64,000 nt of DNA, from assembly GCA_013398295.1 (NCBI GenBank), contig VZSF01008940.1:219511-283510 (forward strand), given 5' to 3'. The stretch comes from Chionis minor. Taxonomy: Eukaryota; Chordata; Aves; Charadriiformes; Chionididae. The notes under the pieces are model-generated. The model searched no databases. It was given only the letters and a program-made list of their open reading frames with translations, and was not told the origin of the DNA. The position numbers and the translations under genes were made by a program. Shown in pieces: positions 24,131 to 35,400 of this stretch (within the stretch, counting starts at the first letter, position 1; every line of letters starts with the position of its first letter).

Positions 24131-24131
24131 N
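24131..24131. other. Single-N gap at the CR1-A end
   Basis: CR1 similarity ends at this N. The right side (tttgaccttcatacacc) is not CR1. The copy may continue in missing sequence. Confidence 0.6.
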
Positions 24132-27100
24132 TTTGACCTTCATACACCAATAGCCTGTTGAGCTCACCTTTAGTAATTGGATAATTCTGGTAAAAATAAA
24201 AGAACGATGCTGAGGAAAATCAGTGTTCAGGTGACTCTCTGCAGTGGGGGTGGAGGTGTGGGTGATGAGTGCTGTATTACCCTTTTTTCTCTCTCTGTTT
24301 TGAGCTATTATAGAACAGAATGGCTGAGTTAGTCCACAGCATTTTACGACACCTCTGACTTTCCTCCAATAACTCTTTCTCATATTTTGGTAGCCCCCTG
24401 ACCTTTACAGTCCTTGATCAGTCAAAATTGTTCTGCTGGCCTGTCTTCCTTCATGACGGATAGTCAGAAAGAGAAAGGACCCTATTTGAATTAATTGCCA
24501 AACACTGAGCAACACAGAGGAGGCAGAAAAGGAATTTATTACGTTCCCTCCATTGTACTTAGAGTTTGAAAGCAGGTGTCTGTGGTTTCAGGATATTCAC
24601 ATGTTCTCAATGCAGCTCTTAGGTCAAATGCCAGGCTGTACTTGAGGAATATGTGGCTCAAATTCTAACTTTCATTGCAATTTGTGATGCTGGCCACAGG
24701 GAAATTGCATTTGTTAGTTCCCTCCTGAACAGCATCAAGACACCTTGACTTTCTTGCCCTGGGAATGAAATACTTTTCACTACATATCGCAGTGAGTGAT
24801 TCCATCTCCCCCAACAATAAGACGAGCTAAGGAGGCTTTGTGTTATAAACATTTAACCCAGCTTCTTCCCATAAGAGGTTTGGGCTGAAGAAACAAATAC
24901 TAATTTTTCTTTTTCCCCCTTCTGAATTCTTGAAGAAGGTGACAGAAATTCAGTCATCTCTCAGATTTCTCAGAAACTACCTTGTATATAAAGATCAGGA
25001 AGGAGTGAGAAAATCATGACCAGAACCGACAGAGAAAGAATCTTAATATACAAAAAGTGCTATTCATGGAGACTGTAACTGTCTACATATAGTTATATAC
25101 ATATAGCATGTACAACATAAGTGCATACATATATAAATACACACACTGTATAAAATAATTTACATGTATATAGATAAGCTGTATGATGATATATGCAGGT
25201 ACATATATATAAATAAATAAAGGCTATATGCTATAGAATTAATATTTTATTTCTTGTGGTACTTACCACTATTTATGCCAAAGTGACACTCCAAATGTAT
25301 TACACAATATCTAAACACAGACAAGGGGTCAAATTCCTTTCCTGACAATTGCATGTTTTAGACCAAGACACAACTTCAAACCAATTTATTCCTAGAGTTA
25401 GGGAAATTCTCTTAGTTGTTCATGTCTATTTCAAAACTCCCACTTCAGTGGGATCAGGGTTTGATCCCATTGACCAGAGTAGCAAACATGAAAATAAATG
25501 AAATGTCAACATGTAGACTATTGTGGATTTTAACATATACGATCTTTTGGTTCAAAAAAATGCATAAGCTTCTCCATTGCAATGAACATTAAGGCTGTAG
25601 TCCAGAGACTTGGACAAATTGGTGATATGGCCGTTCTTGCCTGTCATCCTCTTGAAAAGCTATGTAAGTGCTTTTTTTCTATCAACATTTATAAAACGTT
25701 ATTTTCCATCCTGGACGGAGCTGAATGCACATGCAACGGTTACACCAAAATGTACTGTGGTACATGCCTTCTGCCTGGTGAGATTAAGGCAAGAGCTGTA
25801 GCATATTATTCACTACTCTCTCCTCATGCAATACAAATGTAATCTCATAATGTGTCATCTTTAGGCTGAAGGTTTTGGAAGTATGGAAACATGGAGATTT
25901 CCATCTTTTTCAACATGAGGTTGGAGAAAAATGTCATGTTGTTTTTCTCACTTTAAGACTTGAGCAAGTGAGTAACCTCCAAGCTTTGAAACACGAGATC
26001 CACATTTGCTGGAGAGAAGAATCTGATGATTTATGCCTAATGTGCAGTGTTTGCTGACTCTATGGAAAATAAGGTTGTCTTCTAAAAAAGGTTGTCTGGA
26101 AAACCATCTGCAAAATGATTGCAATGAACAAAATTCATCAAAATCAATGAGACCTTGAAGCTGTGTTTCCAGATTTTGAAGCCGTAGTTAGGTGAAGAGC
26201 TACTACTTTGCTTTTGTCATTTTTCTCTGCAATTTTAGCTCTGGGTTGTTGATAGGTGTCCAATCAGAGCAGAACACCAAAGCGAGGAAGTAAACTGTTA
26301 TTCCTGTCCTTTAAATGCCTCCCTTAACTTTATACAGTACTGACAGCTCCAAGGAGCAATGCTGGCTGGTCTGAACGCCGTAAGGGTAACAGCTGAAGTA
26401 GAGACAGAAGACTAAGATTTTAAAAAACTAACTAGAGTGTGAGGGAGAGTACAGATCTACAAGGAGGAAGACTGATGCTACCAGCAGGAAAAGGAAATGA
26501 TGAGGACACCAACATCAGGTGAGGAGACAGAGGAACAGGAAATTGATTTTTGACTTGTACTTTAGGTGATAAATGGATATGGCATGATGGGACACCTGGG
26601 TTTAGCTGAACAAAATAACTGTGCTCAGGAGCCACTTGACAATTTGTTTTGCTTTTTTCCATCTTTTCCTTGTCGCACAAGTGGTTGTACTCTTCTTTGC
26701 TTCCCACCACTCACCCTCCCTCTTTCAGAGATTAAAATGTGGAATTCTTGTTCTGGGAATAAACTAGCTTTTGAAGGGAAGGCTATTAAGAGAGAGGATT
26801 ATGTATTCCAGTGTAGTTTACATAGATAATTTGGAACATGTATTGTGGAAAGGTTTGTACTTGCAGGACTCGCATTCTGAAGCAATTCAATGGTGCCAGG
26901 AAGAATGCACTTTTCTTCCTCCCTCTCTCACAGTCCTTGTGTGATGCTAATCGGAGCAGACTTAGAGAGTGCATAGTAAGTAAAGCCTGAATAAAGAGAC
27001 ATATCCTGCGGAGAAGTAAAGAAAGTATTGACGAGCTGTTATGAAGAGTAAAGTGTCTATTGTGTACATTGAATGGCACAAGTATTTTGGGGAAAAGGAA

Positions 27101-27889
27101 AATCACAGGATTAAAGCCAGCCTGTAAGCATAGGCATAGCATGCAGATTTAAAGTTTCTGGCACAACTGAAAATGGTGTTTTCCTAGGTTTTTTGCAAGC
27201 TTGATTTTGAAACATTAATATTCTCTAAATAGGAGATTGTTGTTTTCACTCTGTATAATTGTATCTATGCTGATTTGTAAGTACACATTTCTGATGATAA
27301 CAGCTCACCTTCCAGATCTTTGAATAATACTCTCTTGACAAAGAAACCTAAGATGAATCGTGGTATGAAGCTGTTATTCCTAGCTTCGCAGTACACAAAA
27401 AATTACTGACCTGCCTGAATAAGAAATGAATATTTTACCACTAGTTGATTTGCTGGGAAGATAGATCTCTTTAGCTTGGAAATTTTCTGTTTAAGTAATC
27501 CCAGAGCAATTTTTTTGGTTTCTACCTAAACCTTAACAGTAAATGTATAGGGTAAAATATATGTGTGGAGAAACTAAACATTTGAAATGTCATAGTGGAT
27601 CAAAACTGGTTATATTTCCTAAATTACGGGAGGCCAGAGATTAGCTAGCAAAGTCACAAACAGTAAAAGGGAGATACTGAAAAAAGTTTTGTTATGTATG
27701 TTGAAATACTATGTAAATTAAAGTTACACAATGAGCTTGTTTACTACAGCAATACAGCTTCATTTCTAGGTGGTGTATAAATGTGATAAAAACGTTTATT
27801 TGGTTAAATATATTAACAAAGAACATGATTTTTATTTTTTTCCCTGAAATGATAAAAAGATAAAGAAGGAACAAATGACCTAGGATAGG
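24132..27889. other. Unique AT-rich noncoding DNA
   Basis: No gene or confident transposon. About 25080-25245 is a low-complexity AT/TG-rich patch full of atacatat-type words. The open frames are short; the longest, 118 codons on the minus strand at 26786-27142, has no recognised domain. Confidence 0.55.
25080..25245. repeat. AT-rich low-complexity patch
   Basis: Repeated TACATATA/ATATATAAATA words without a fixed period, typical of a decayed TA/CA microsatellite. Confidence 0.7.
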
Positions 27890-29161
27890 CATCATAATGA
27901 AAAAGGATATGGAAAGACTTGGTGTCTTCTTTGTCTCAATCTTTATTGCAGAAGGTTTGGCTTTTAGGCCCTTGATGTGTACTGTGTCCAGTGGCAGAGT
28001 GGCTGGGAACGAACCTTACTAATTGTAGAGGAAGACCAGACAATGGACCACTTAAGCAAACCTGAGAAGCATAAGCCTATGGACTGGATATGTTCAAAGA
28101 TGCTGAGGGAACAATCTGAAGTCATTGCAAGACTGCTTTCTGACATCTTTGAGAGGTTGTGGCCATTCAAGGATGTTCCTGATGACTAGAAAAAGGCAAA
28201 ACAGTCTACAGTCATGAAAGGCAAGGAGAATCATTCAGAGAACTATAGGCTAGTCAGTCCACTCTTGGCCCTGAAGAAAGTTATGGAGCAAATTCTACTG
28301 GTTTACCATTTTCAGGAACATGAAAACCAGTGACAGCTAACTGCTACTTTGCATTCGCTAAGGGAAAATTGTGTCTAACCAACCTGATTGCCTTCAAGGA
28401 TGAGATGACTGGCTTGGTGGATGAGGGGAGAGCAAAGGATATTGTTTACTCTGACTATAACAGAGCCTTGGATGTGGTCTTACATAGTAGTATTTCTGCA
28501 GCCAAAGTGGTAAAAATAGGCTAGACAGTTGGAAAACTTGCTAGGCTGCCAAAAGATTATGATTAGTGGTGTGAAGTCCAACTGGCACTTGACTACTAGT
28601 GGCATTCCTCAGCAACTGAGACAGGGGCACGTACTGATTAATGTCTCTACTAATGAGCTGAGTGATGATAAATCCTCATCAAGTTTGCAGATGACACCAC
28701 ATCATGGGGGACCAATCAATACATTGGAGGGTAGGAATGTCATTCGGAGAGATTTCTGTAAGCAAGAGAAATGGGCTGACAGAAATGTCATGGAGCTCAA
28801 TAGTGTAGACTGAAGAACATAAGGCTAAGGGGAGATCTAGATCACTTCCGACTTCTTAAAAGGGATTTATAGAGAAGATGGAGCTAGACTTTTGTCAGAG
28901 GTTCACAGCAAAAGGGCAAGATGTAATGAGAAGAGGCTGTAGCAAGGGAAACTGTAATTAGATCTAAGAAAAAAAAGATTCTTCACTGTGAGGGTGGTCA
29001 AACACTGGGCCAGGTTGCCCAGAGTGTTTTGGATTCTTCATTCCTAGAGATAAGGAAATTTGAAATTATCCTTGCATTGAGACGGGAGTTGGATACAGGC
29101 AACTCCCAAAGCCTTTCCAACCTGACACATTGTGAAGGTGAAACTAGTGATCATAGAATTC
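27890..29161 (+). mobile_element. Old, diverged CR1 LINE, plus strand
   Basis: Read on the plus strand, it starts with the pre-RT segment (cttctttgtctcaatcttta at about 27927). It proceeds through the RT domain (entry below), a GIPQ-like segment at about 28598, and the KFADDT motif at 28681-28695. It then enters the C-terminal region and 3' end (cactgtgagggtggtcaaac at 28984 and ggccaggttgcccagag at 29008). It terminates near tgatcatagaattctagg at about 29145-29161, a decayed CR1 tail. Many stops and frameshifts make it far older than the 53-58 kb copies. A 14-A run at 29227-29240 lies just beyond but is not part of a CR1 tail. Confidence 0.88.
28070..28700 (+). pseudogene. CR1 ORF2 reverse-transcriptase remnant
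   Basis: In a CR1 this segment encodes the reverse transcriptase that copies the LINE RNA at the target site. Here it is spread over several frames. Frame 27977-28189 gives 'SEVIARLLSDIFERLWPF' then 'VPDD' and a stop. Next comes 'ENYRLVSPLLALKKVMEQIL', then frame 28330-28524 with 'IVYSDYNRALDVV', equivalent to the family's YxDFSKAFDT palm motif. Last is KFADDT at 28681-28695, where the catalytic ADD pair survives. Stops between these blocks show that it is dead. Confidence 0.85.
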
Positions 29162-31067
29162 TAGGACCCAGGTTTACAATCTTAGAAAAGGCCTGTTAGA
29201 TGTCTAGAAGTCTATCATTTCTCAAGAAAAAAAAAAAAAAGAGAGATTATCGCTTGATGCACACATAGAGGAGGTGTTAGAGTGGCTTTTCTGTTTATGT
29301 GAACATAGGCCAGGAGCTGCCACGATTGGTGTCCTCCACAAAGCATTGTAGACAGTCTTTTGATCTTTGACAGACAAATTGTAGCAAAGCAGCACACCAC
29401 ACACATAGTTTAGCTTTATGTGCAGCATAATTGAGAATGGACCTCATCCTACTCCATTTTATTATCCTACTAAAAAAACAGAACATGGACTTTTGGAAGG
29501 ACTTGTGTAGCAAGTCTTAGTAATTAATTTACTGAATAACTGAAAAGTGCACAAGTTTATGAGTGACTTCTGTCCTAGAAACTTCTCAAATCTTCTGTCC
29601 TGGAATACTGTCAAATATTTTCAAACAGTTTCTTTTAAAGGTTGCAGTTATTCCTAAAGATACATTGTAGCAATTCTTGTTCTATGTAGTAGTTAACCAA
29701 TATGTAGTCATACTGACTTAGATCAGATGTAGCAAAGTTCATACACTTGACTAAGTCTATTTTAGTTCTGACTTTTGCACACAGGGTAATTTTTTTAATT
29801 GTTTCATGCAGATCTCCTGTATGGTATTCATATGATTAATCTAGAAGGTTTTGTTGTCACAGACAGGCATAGGAAACTCAGAGTTTTAAAACCTGTTTGG
29901 GGTGTTAGTAAAGCTATGGTCATCCTAAGGAAAGACTTTAATAATTTCAAAGAATTTAGGATGTATCTGTAAGTATGCTAATAATTTTGTTTCATATTGT
30001 GACATACTCCCTGAGGATTACTGTGATTTTGGCATGCTTCCCAATACCTTACTGTATGTGAGAGAGGCTTATGGTTACCCCAGTCACCAAAAGGCATTTC
30101 TTCCTCTCTTAACTCTTGTGATACCAGTTCACAAACCAATCCATGTAGCTGATATGTATATGTAGATACCTGGGAGAACGTTCTGGCAGATGAGATGGCT
30201 CCTTATCTTCAGGAGCCCAAATATCCTAGTATAGATTCACCTCATCCCATGCTAAAGACTGATTTGTGGTTTGGTATCTTGTTTACTTTGCTGTCATTCT
30301 TACTTCCTGTATTCTGTGTTTCTGTAATCCTATGTTTGTGCAAATGTCAGTTTGATAGACCAAATCTGGTTAAGTGGCTCCTTGATTCTCTGAAGGATAA
30401 AAGTTCCCTGTCCAGTAGCGGTAGTGTGCATTTGGCAATATGCAACTGTTTTTATATAAGTCTGTACATTAACAAACAAAATCTTGTTGCCCACTTGGGG
30501 TAAAAACACATAGCTTTTTATAGGCTCTAAAGCAAAACCAGATGGGAAGCTAATAGGCAATTTTGCAGAAATGAGTATTTATGGTGACTTGTCCCTCAGC
30601 ATCAGTCTTTAAAGTATGAACGTTGAAGTGTACTTGCAAAATCAGTTAATTTAAAAGCCATTATATTAATAAAAAATTCTTGTTTATGTGAATACTACAG
30701 TATTATACGTCAATATTGCATAAAATCATTGGCTGCTCACACACTAATTTGTGCTATAAAATGAAGTTAAAGATAAATACACTCTTTTTAATTTCTTTCC
30801 TTCAAGAAATAGAAAACTGTTTATTTGACTAGTTTTCCAGAAAATTCAGCACATCATGCAAATATCTGTGTCCATTTTCTTGCTGGCAATATGGCCACAA
30901 ACCTGAGGAATTTGCAAATAATGTTTTTTAAATTTGTTTCTGCCATGTCTGGCCTTGATTATATTAACTTTGCATAGATGGAAACCATTGCTCTAAACTT
31001 TTGGTTTTGTTTGGTTGTTGTGGTTTTTTTTGTAAGGGATGTTTTAACTGTGATAATCACAAAAATT
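29162..31067. other. Unique AT-rich noncoding DNA
   Basis: Nothing recognised beyond a 14-A run followed by GAGAGA at 29227-29246, and a GT/T-rich low-complexity stretch at about 31000-31035 just before LTR-B2. Confidence 0.55.
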
Positions 31068-31115
31068 TGTCGTGGTTTGGGCCACATTGGGCCAGTCAGG
31101 TGGAACAACAGATAC

Positions 31116-31155
31116 TCTCTCTCCTGCCTCCCTTTGAAGGGAGGCAGGAGAGAGA
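31116..31155. repeat. Perfect hairpin, 19-bp arms, in LTR-B2
   Basis: Arms 31116-31134 and 31137-31155 are exact reverse complements with a 2-nt spacer (TG). The right arm reads AAGGGAGGCAGGAGAGAGA. It lies near the 3' end of the LTR in its own orientation, so it would sit in U5 and appear in viral RNA as a strong stem-loop. The partner copy carries two mismatches. Confidence 0.95.
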
Positions 31156-31441
31156 AAAGAGGGACTTATGAGTTTAGAAGGAACTAAATAACTGTAATTA
31201 AATATTAATAATAAAATAATACAGAGAAAATTATGAAATGTATGCAAAACTGTATCAAGCTCCCAGTATGATAATCACATCACTGGCATGCATTTAGGAA
31301 GTCCCAGACTGGACTCAGTGATGGATGGGAACTGGATTCCAGATCTGGATTCAAGATCAGGATCAAAAGCATACAAACAGACGAAGTCCTCTTTGGACAC
31401 TGGACATTGAAGAAAGAGGGCTGTCCCTTTGATCCCTCAGC

Positions 31442-31448
31442 TTTTATA
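31442..31448 (-). promoter_or_regulatory. LTR-B2 TATA box
   Basis: TATAAAA on the minus strand, at the position equivalent to 7795-7801 in LTR-B1. Confidence 0.65.
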
Positions 31449-32410
31449 CTGAGCATCAGGCAGATGGGATGGAACACCCTGTTGGTCAGTTTTGGGTCAC
31501 CTGTCCTGTCCACTCCTCCCCACAGGTGCGACCCCTCTGCGCTTGTCCACTTCCAACCCTCCAATGGGGCAAATACCAAAGTTGTCTGGCCTTGGGTGTT
31601 ATAGCAATAAGTACAAGCAAGAGCCTCTCTGCATCCCATTCCTTGGCATCAACTATAAACGTTCGTCTCATCATTCTGAAAGAGAACAGTTCCTGCACAA
31701 CGTGCTGTTAATTTCAGCAGTTAGAAGAGGCCTAGCTGTAAAGTAATGTTAGTGAACAAAATTGGTCCTGTTTTACCTCAAACCAGGACAAAATTACTAA
31801 AGAAGGAGGATTTATATTCAAAGTTTCATTTAAAAAGTTAACCATGACTGCAGGAAACTTAACTGATTGTTCAGTCAGTACATATTGGATGAATCTTGGT
31901 TTTCTAACATTTTATTAGGAGCATTGAGATCTGTTCTTTCCAAGATGGATGCAGGACACTACATGGTTCAGGAAACTGGTAATGCAACACTGAGCCTATT
32001 ATTACACAATTCACTGCCTCAGATTCAGACATGGTGATGACTGAAAGTCATTACCATCTGACAACTGCTCCATAAATTTATGTCAAAAGGAATGATGATT
32101 CCAGTCCAGTTCGTTAAGGGCATCTGTCCACTTAATAAAATCATCTCTATTATTGGTTTAGATTTCAGATACTAAACAGGAATAGAAAACAACCATTCAA
32201 GAAAAGACTTGAGAGTGCAGCGTGCTTGTGCAAATAAATGCTCACTGCCCTCATGACTCCTGGGAGCTTTCTGGAATCCTTAATTGAGTCACAGACCTCA
32301 GCTGCTCTTGAAGGCTGAACAAACTAAAGGGAGTTTGCTTAGCTGTTTTCCTTGAGAGAGCCCATGATACTTTCTCACCAACATAAAGATGTTGCATTCA
32401 ACCACTGATG

Positions 32411-32422
32411 CCACACGTGTGG
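32411..32422. promoter_or_regulatory. Palindromic E-box-like site
   Basis: CCACACGTGTGG is a perfect 12-bp palindrome containing CACGTG, the core bound by MYC/USF-type bHLH factors. With no promoter context this is only a sequence match. Confidence 0.25.
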
Positions 32423-35400
32423 TTGGAATGGAGATCAGTCCCTCCCAAAAGCAATAATTTTCTGATCTAGAACTTAAACGTTTTCTGAATCTCAAGAGAA
32501 TGTCTTTCAATCTCCTATTTCCAGCAATTCAATGCTTATAGAGTTGCATCTTCGGTGTGATACAGTGATTAGTTAGTTCTCTGTTTCAGGGAAAAACAGG
32601 ACATCTGACAAGCTGTCAACACTGTATCTTTTAGTACGCATTGTGTTCTTTCATTCTCTGAATAAGCAGCATAAATGTGATAATAGCATAGATGTGGCAT
32701 ATAACTAACTAGTTTAAGCCTTTTTCATGCAACTATGTTAAAAATAGGTATGAAATTCGGGAATTTAGGTCAGATAACTTAAATTCCATATTTGGAAAAT
32801 TATCTTTCTTATATTAGTGAAAAAAAAATATGCTTTTGTTTTTTTCTATCAATCATACTGTGTGCAAATGTATGGGTATTTCATGAAGTAAATATTTTTT
32901 TGCAAATGACATGAAGATTTTTTTTATTGTGAGCTCTGGCTTAATTTTTTTTTTTCTTTTTTTCCTTTGCACTGTATTTCCAAGTGAGATTAAACCTCTT
33001 GTAACATAAACTGATTGTGTTCAAAATTCATTTCACATAGCAGCTACAGGCCAATGACTATTCAGCATTTATTTCAACAACCCTGACAGGTGTGCAGACG
33101 GTTGTTGCCCTACTAAGTTGCATCTTCTTAAGTTAGTTTCTCTGCTGGTGTAAACTGATGCCACTCTATGAAATTCAAAGGGTATGTTTAAATTTAGCTA
33201 CAGATGCATTAGATCAGAATCGTGCATTTTGAGTACACGTTCTAGGTATATTCACACCGGGTATCAAAAGCTGAGTCAAGAACTAAATATGCAAGCTACA
33301 GTCTATCATCTTCTCAAGTGAGAAAGGAAATGGTAAATACAGAATTCAAAAATATGTATTGTGTTTTTGGGATACCTAAGTGTCACTGTAGTAAAACTGA
33401 ATTTTTAGGTTTTTGATTTTCCTTGGCCGCCGTCTCTTACATTCCCGTTTTTCTGTTGCCATGCACACAAACTTCCTCAGTTTTGTCAAGATGACTGCTT
33501 ATAGGGCCATTCTTTCAACCCAATCAAGGAATTGATTTGGGCTAATAAAAAAAGCGGTCAGGGAAGGCCTTTTTCATTTTTACGAGAGAATCCTAATCAG
33601 AGCTGTAACACAGGCTAGCAAATCATTGTGCTAGCACAGTAGAAAGCAAAGTGTACCATAAGACAGGGGAAGGAATAGTTTAAGCTGCTATTGTCACTAA
33701 ACACTGCACTCCAAACGACAGTTTTAGAAGAGTTCCAATAAACATGTAAGTAGTGCTGTGTGTTTTCAACCAGATACTAACAGCTGCCCACCAAAGATTC
33801 CAACAAGTGTAGAAGGAAAAGACAAGTGGGCTTACTTATCGGACATTCAAATTAAGTGGGAAAACTGTGTTGACAGCAGCTCTATGCCTTTACTTAGAAA
33901 GCAGCTACATGAAATTTTAGGGATGCTGTGTCTGAGCTCCAGTGTGTGAGTCAAGAAATTTGACTCATAACCTGACACAAAATAAAAAGCAAAGGATATG
34001 AGAAAGTGGCAGACCAGAGGGATCAGGTTTGCTGGCTGTTACCTTGATAGATTTTTTTGCAGGTGATAAAGGTGACCTCTGATTTTAAGCAGCCAAGGAG
34101 TGCACAACCTGAACTAGGGTCAATATCGCAGGAGGAAATAAAAGACATGTTCTGCCCCAGAGTCTAACACATAAAATTGAATAAGCTGTCAGCTTTATGT
34201 AACTATTTACTCTAGGGTAGAAATTAGTAGTTACCTTAGCAACACTAGTATCACCCGAGACATATCTGTGCTGACTCTGATTTATAGAGATGCATTTACT
34301 TTGACAATGTATTAAGTAACCTTTCTGAATGTTTTACTGTGGTTTTACGATGAATAAGATGCATTGCAGCCAAGAAAAATGGTTTCTCCAGATTTCAAAA
34401 TGCTACATGCTGGTCAGACCCTTCCCTGGCATAAATCCAAAAGACTTCATCGTCAATGAAGCAATGTTGATTTATTGCAATGGAAGAACCAGCTTATCAT
34501 TTTGAGCAGTGCCATGCATTATTACTAGTCACTTTTTTTACTTGTCAGGTGTGAGGGGGTTTGATTTGCTTCCCACAGTATTTATAACATCATGGTCATG
34601 AAAATAAGAATGGTTAACAAACCTTGGTGCTGCCATATCTACTGGGGTAATGGAAATGGACCTTTACCACTAAATTCAGGGTTGGCTCAGATTCCCTTCT
34701 GCCACAGAATACTTCAAATATTAAGGACACGACAGAGAAATTATTACTGAAAGCACAGCTTTCTGTGAGGAAAGTTCTGAATTTGGCCCTATGATACTTC
34801 ATGGTTCACATTACATGCTAGTAGAATTATTCAATCCAATGAAGTTGCCACCAGTCAGGACTTCCTTATATACATACCTCACACCCATCTTCAAAAGATA
34901 CATTCAAGTATATTGAATCCTATTTTAAATACTCCATGCAAGAGCAAGTCTGCCATCTTCCAGGCTAAATTGTTATTAGATCTCAATACATGGAAACTGC
35001 ACCTTATTTGGATGTTGAATTTATTGAATTTTTAGCTATTCCAGCTCATCTATTGTGGGTGAATACTGATACTGCAGATATTCAGGCACTTTAAAATATA
35101 GTTACTCTGCGTACACTGGCAAGGTTTATCCTTATTCTTCTCCATAGTAAACTAAACAGATTGAATTTATGGCATGCCTTTCTTGGTCAATCTGGGGACC
35201 TTTCTTAGAACTCTAGTAAAATCTCCCCTTGGAGCACAGGCACCAAATAGTGAGATATGGTATCCTTCTACCACTTGTAGACATCTTGTCTTTAGAGGCA
35301 AAAAGCTTTCCTAATTTTGTTTAATTTTCTTAAGCCTCCTGGGTCTACGGTTTCCTGGGTGCGAGGAGGCTAGGTATTGATTTTCATTTTGTTTCTCCAG

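Larger units (their letters stand above)
22865..24131 (-). mobile_element. CR1 LINE copy A, 3' part, with assembly gaps
   Basis: Minus-strand CR1. The plus-strand left end carries the degenerate 8-bp tail motif (ATAGAATC-like units at about 22866-22890), marking the LINE 3' terminus. Continuing right are the ORF2 C-terminal region, then the reverse-transcriptase palm with a KFADD motif (about 23270), then upstream RT sequence encoding 'IHPGVLKELADVVAKLLPII' near 23880-23950, then the region before it to the N at 24131. The single N at 23261 replaces about 491 bp that copy B has at this point. The reading frame is broken. CR1 matching stops at the second N, where unrelated sequence begins. Confidence 0.9.
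31068..31790 (-). mobile_element. Solo LTR (LTR-B2), inverted partner of LTR-B1
   Basis: A 723-bp unit that is the reverse complement of 7453-8177 with only scattered differences; identity is roughly 97-98% by eye. Differences cluster at the LTR 3' end (plus-strand left end) and around 31285-31297. The 5-mer AAATT lies on both sides (31063-31067 and 31791-31795), a clean 5-bp target duplication, which is common for ERVL-type insertions. This shows an independent insertion, not an inverted segmental duplicate of the first copy. No internal viral sequence remains. Confidence 0.92.

Noticed and set aside
29227..29240. 14-A run as the tail of a processed pseudogene
   Set aside because: The sequence upstream is old CR1 and short unique DNA with no gene match, and no flanking direct repeats were found.
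35334..35370. Inverted GCCTCCT/AGGAGGC as a hairpin or terminator
   Set aside because: Seven-base arms with a 23-nt loop are expected by chance, and intrinsic terminators do not apply in a vertebrate genome.
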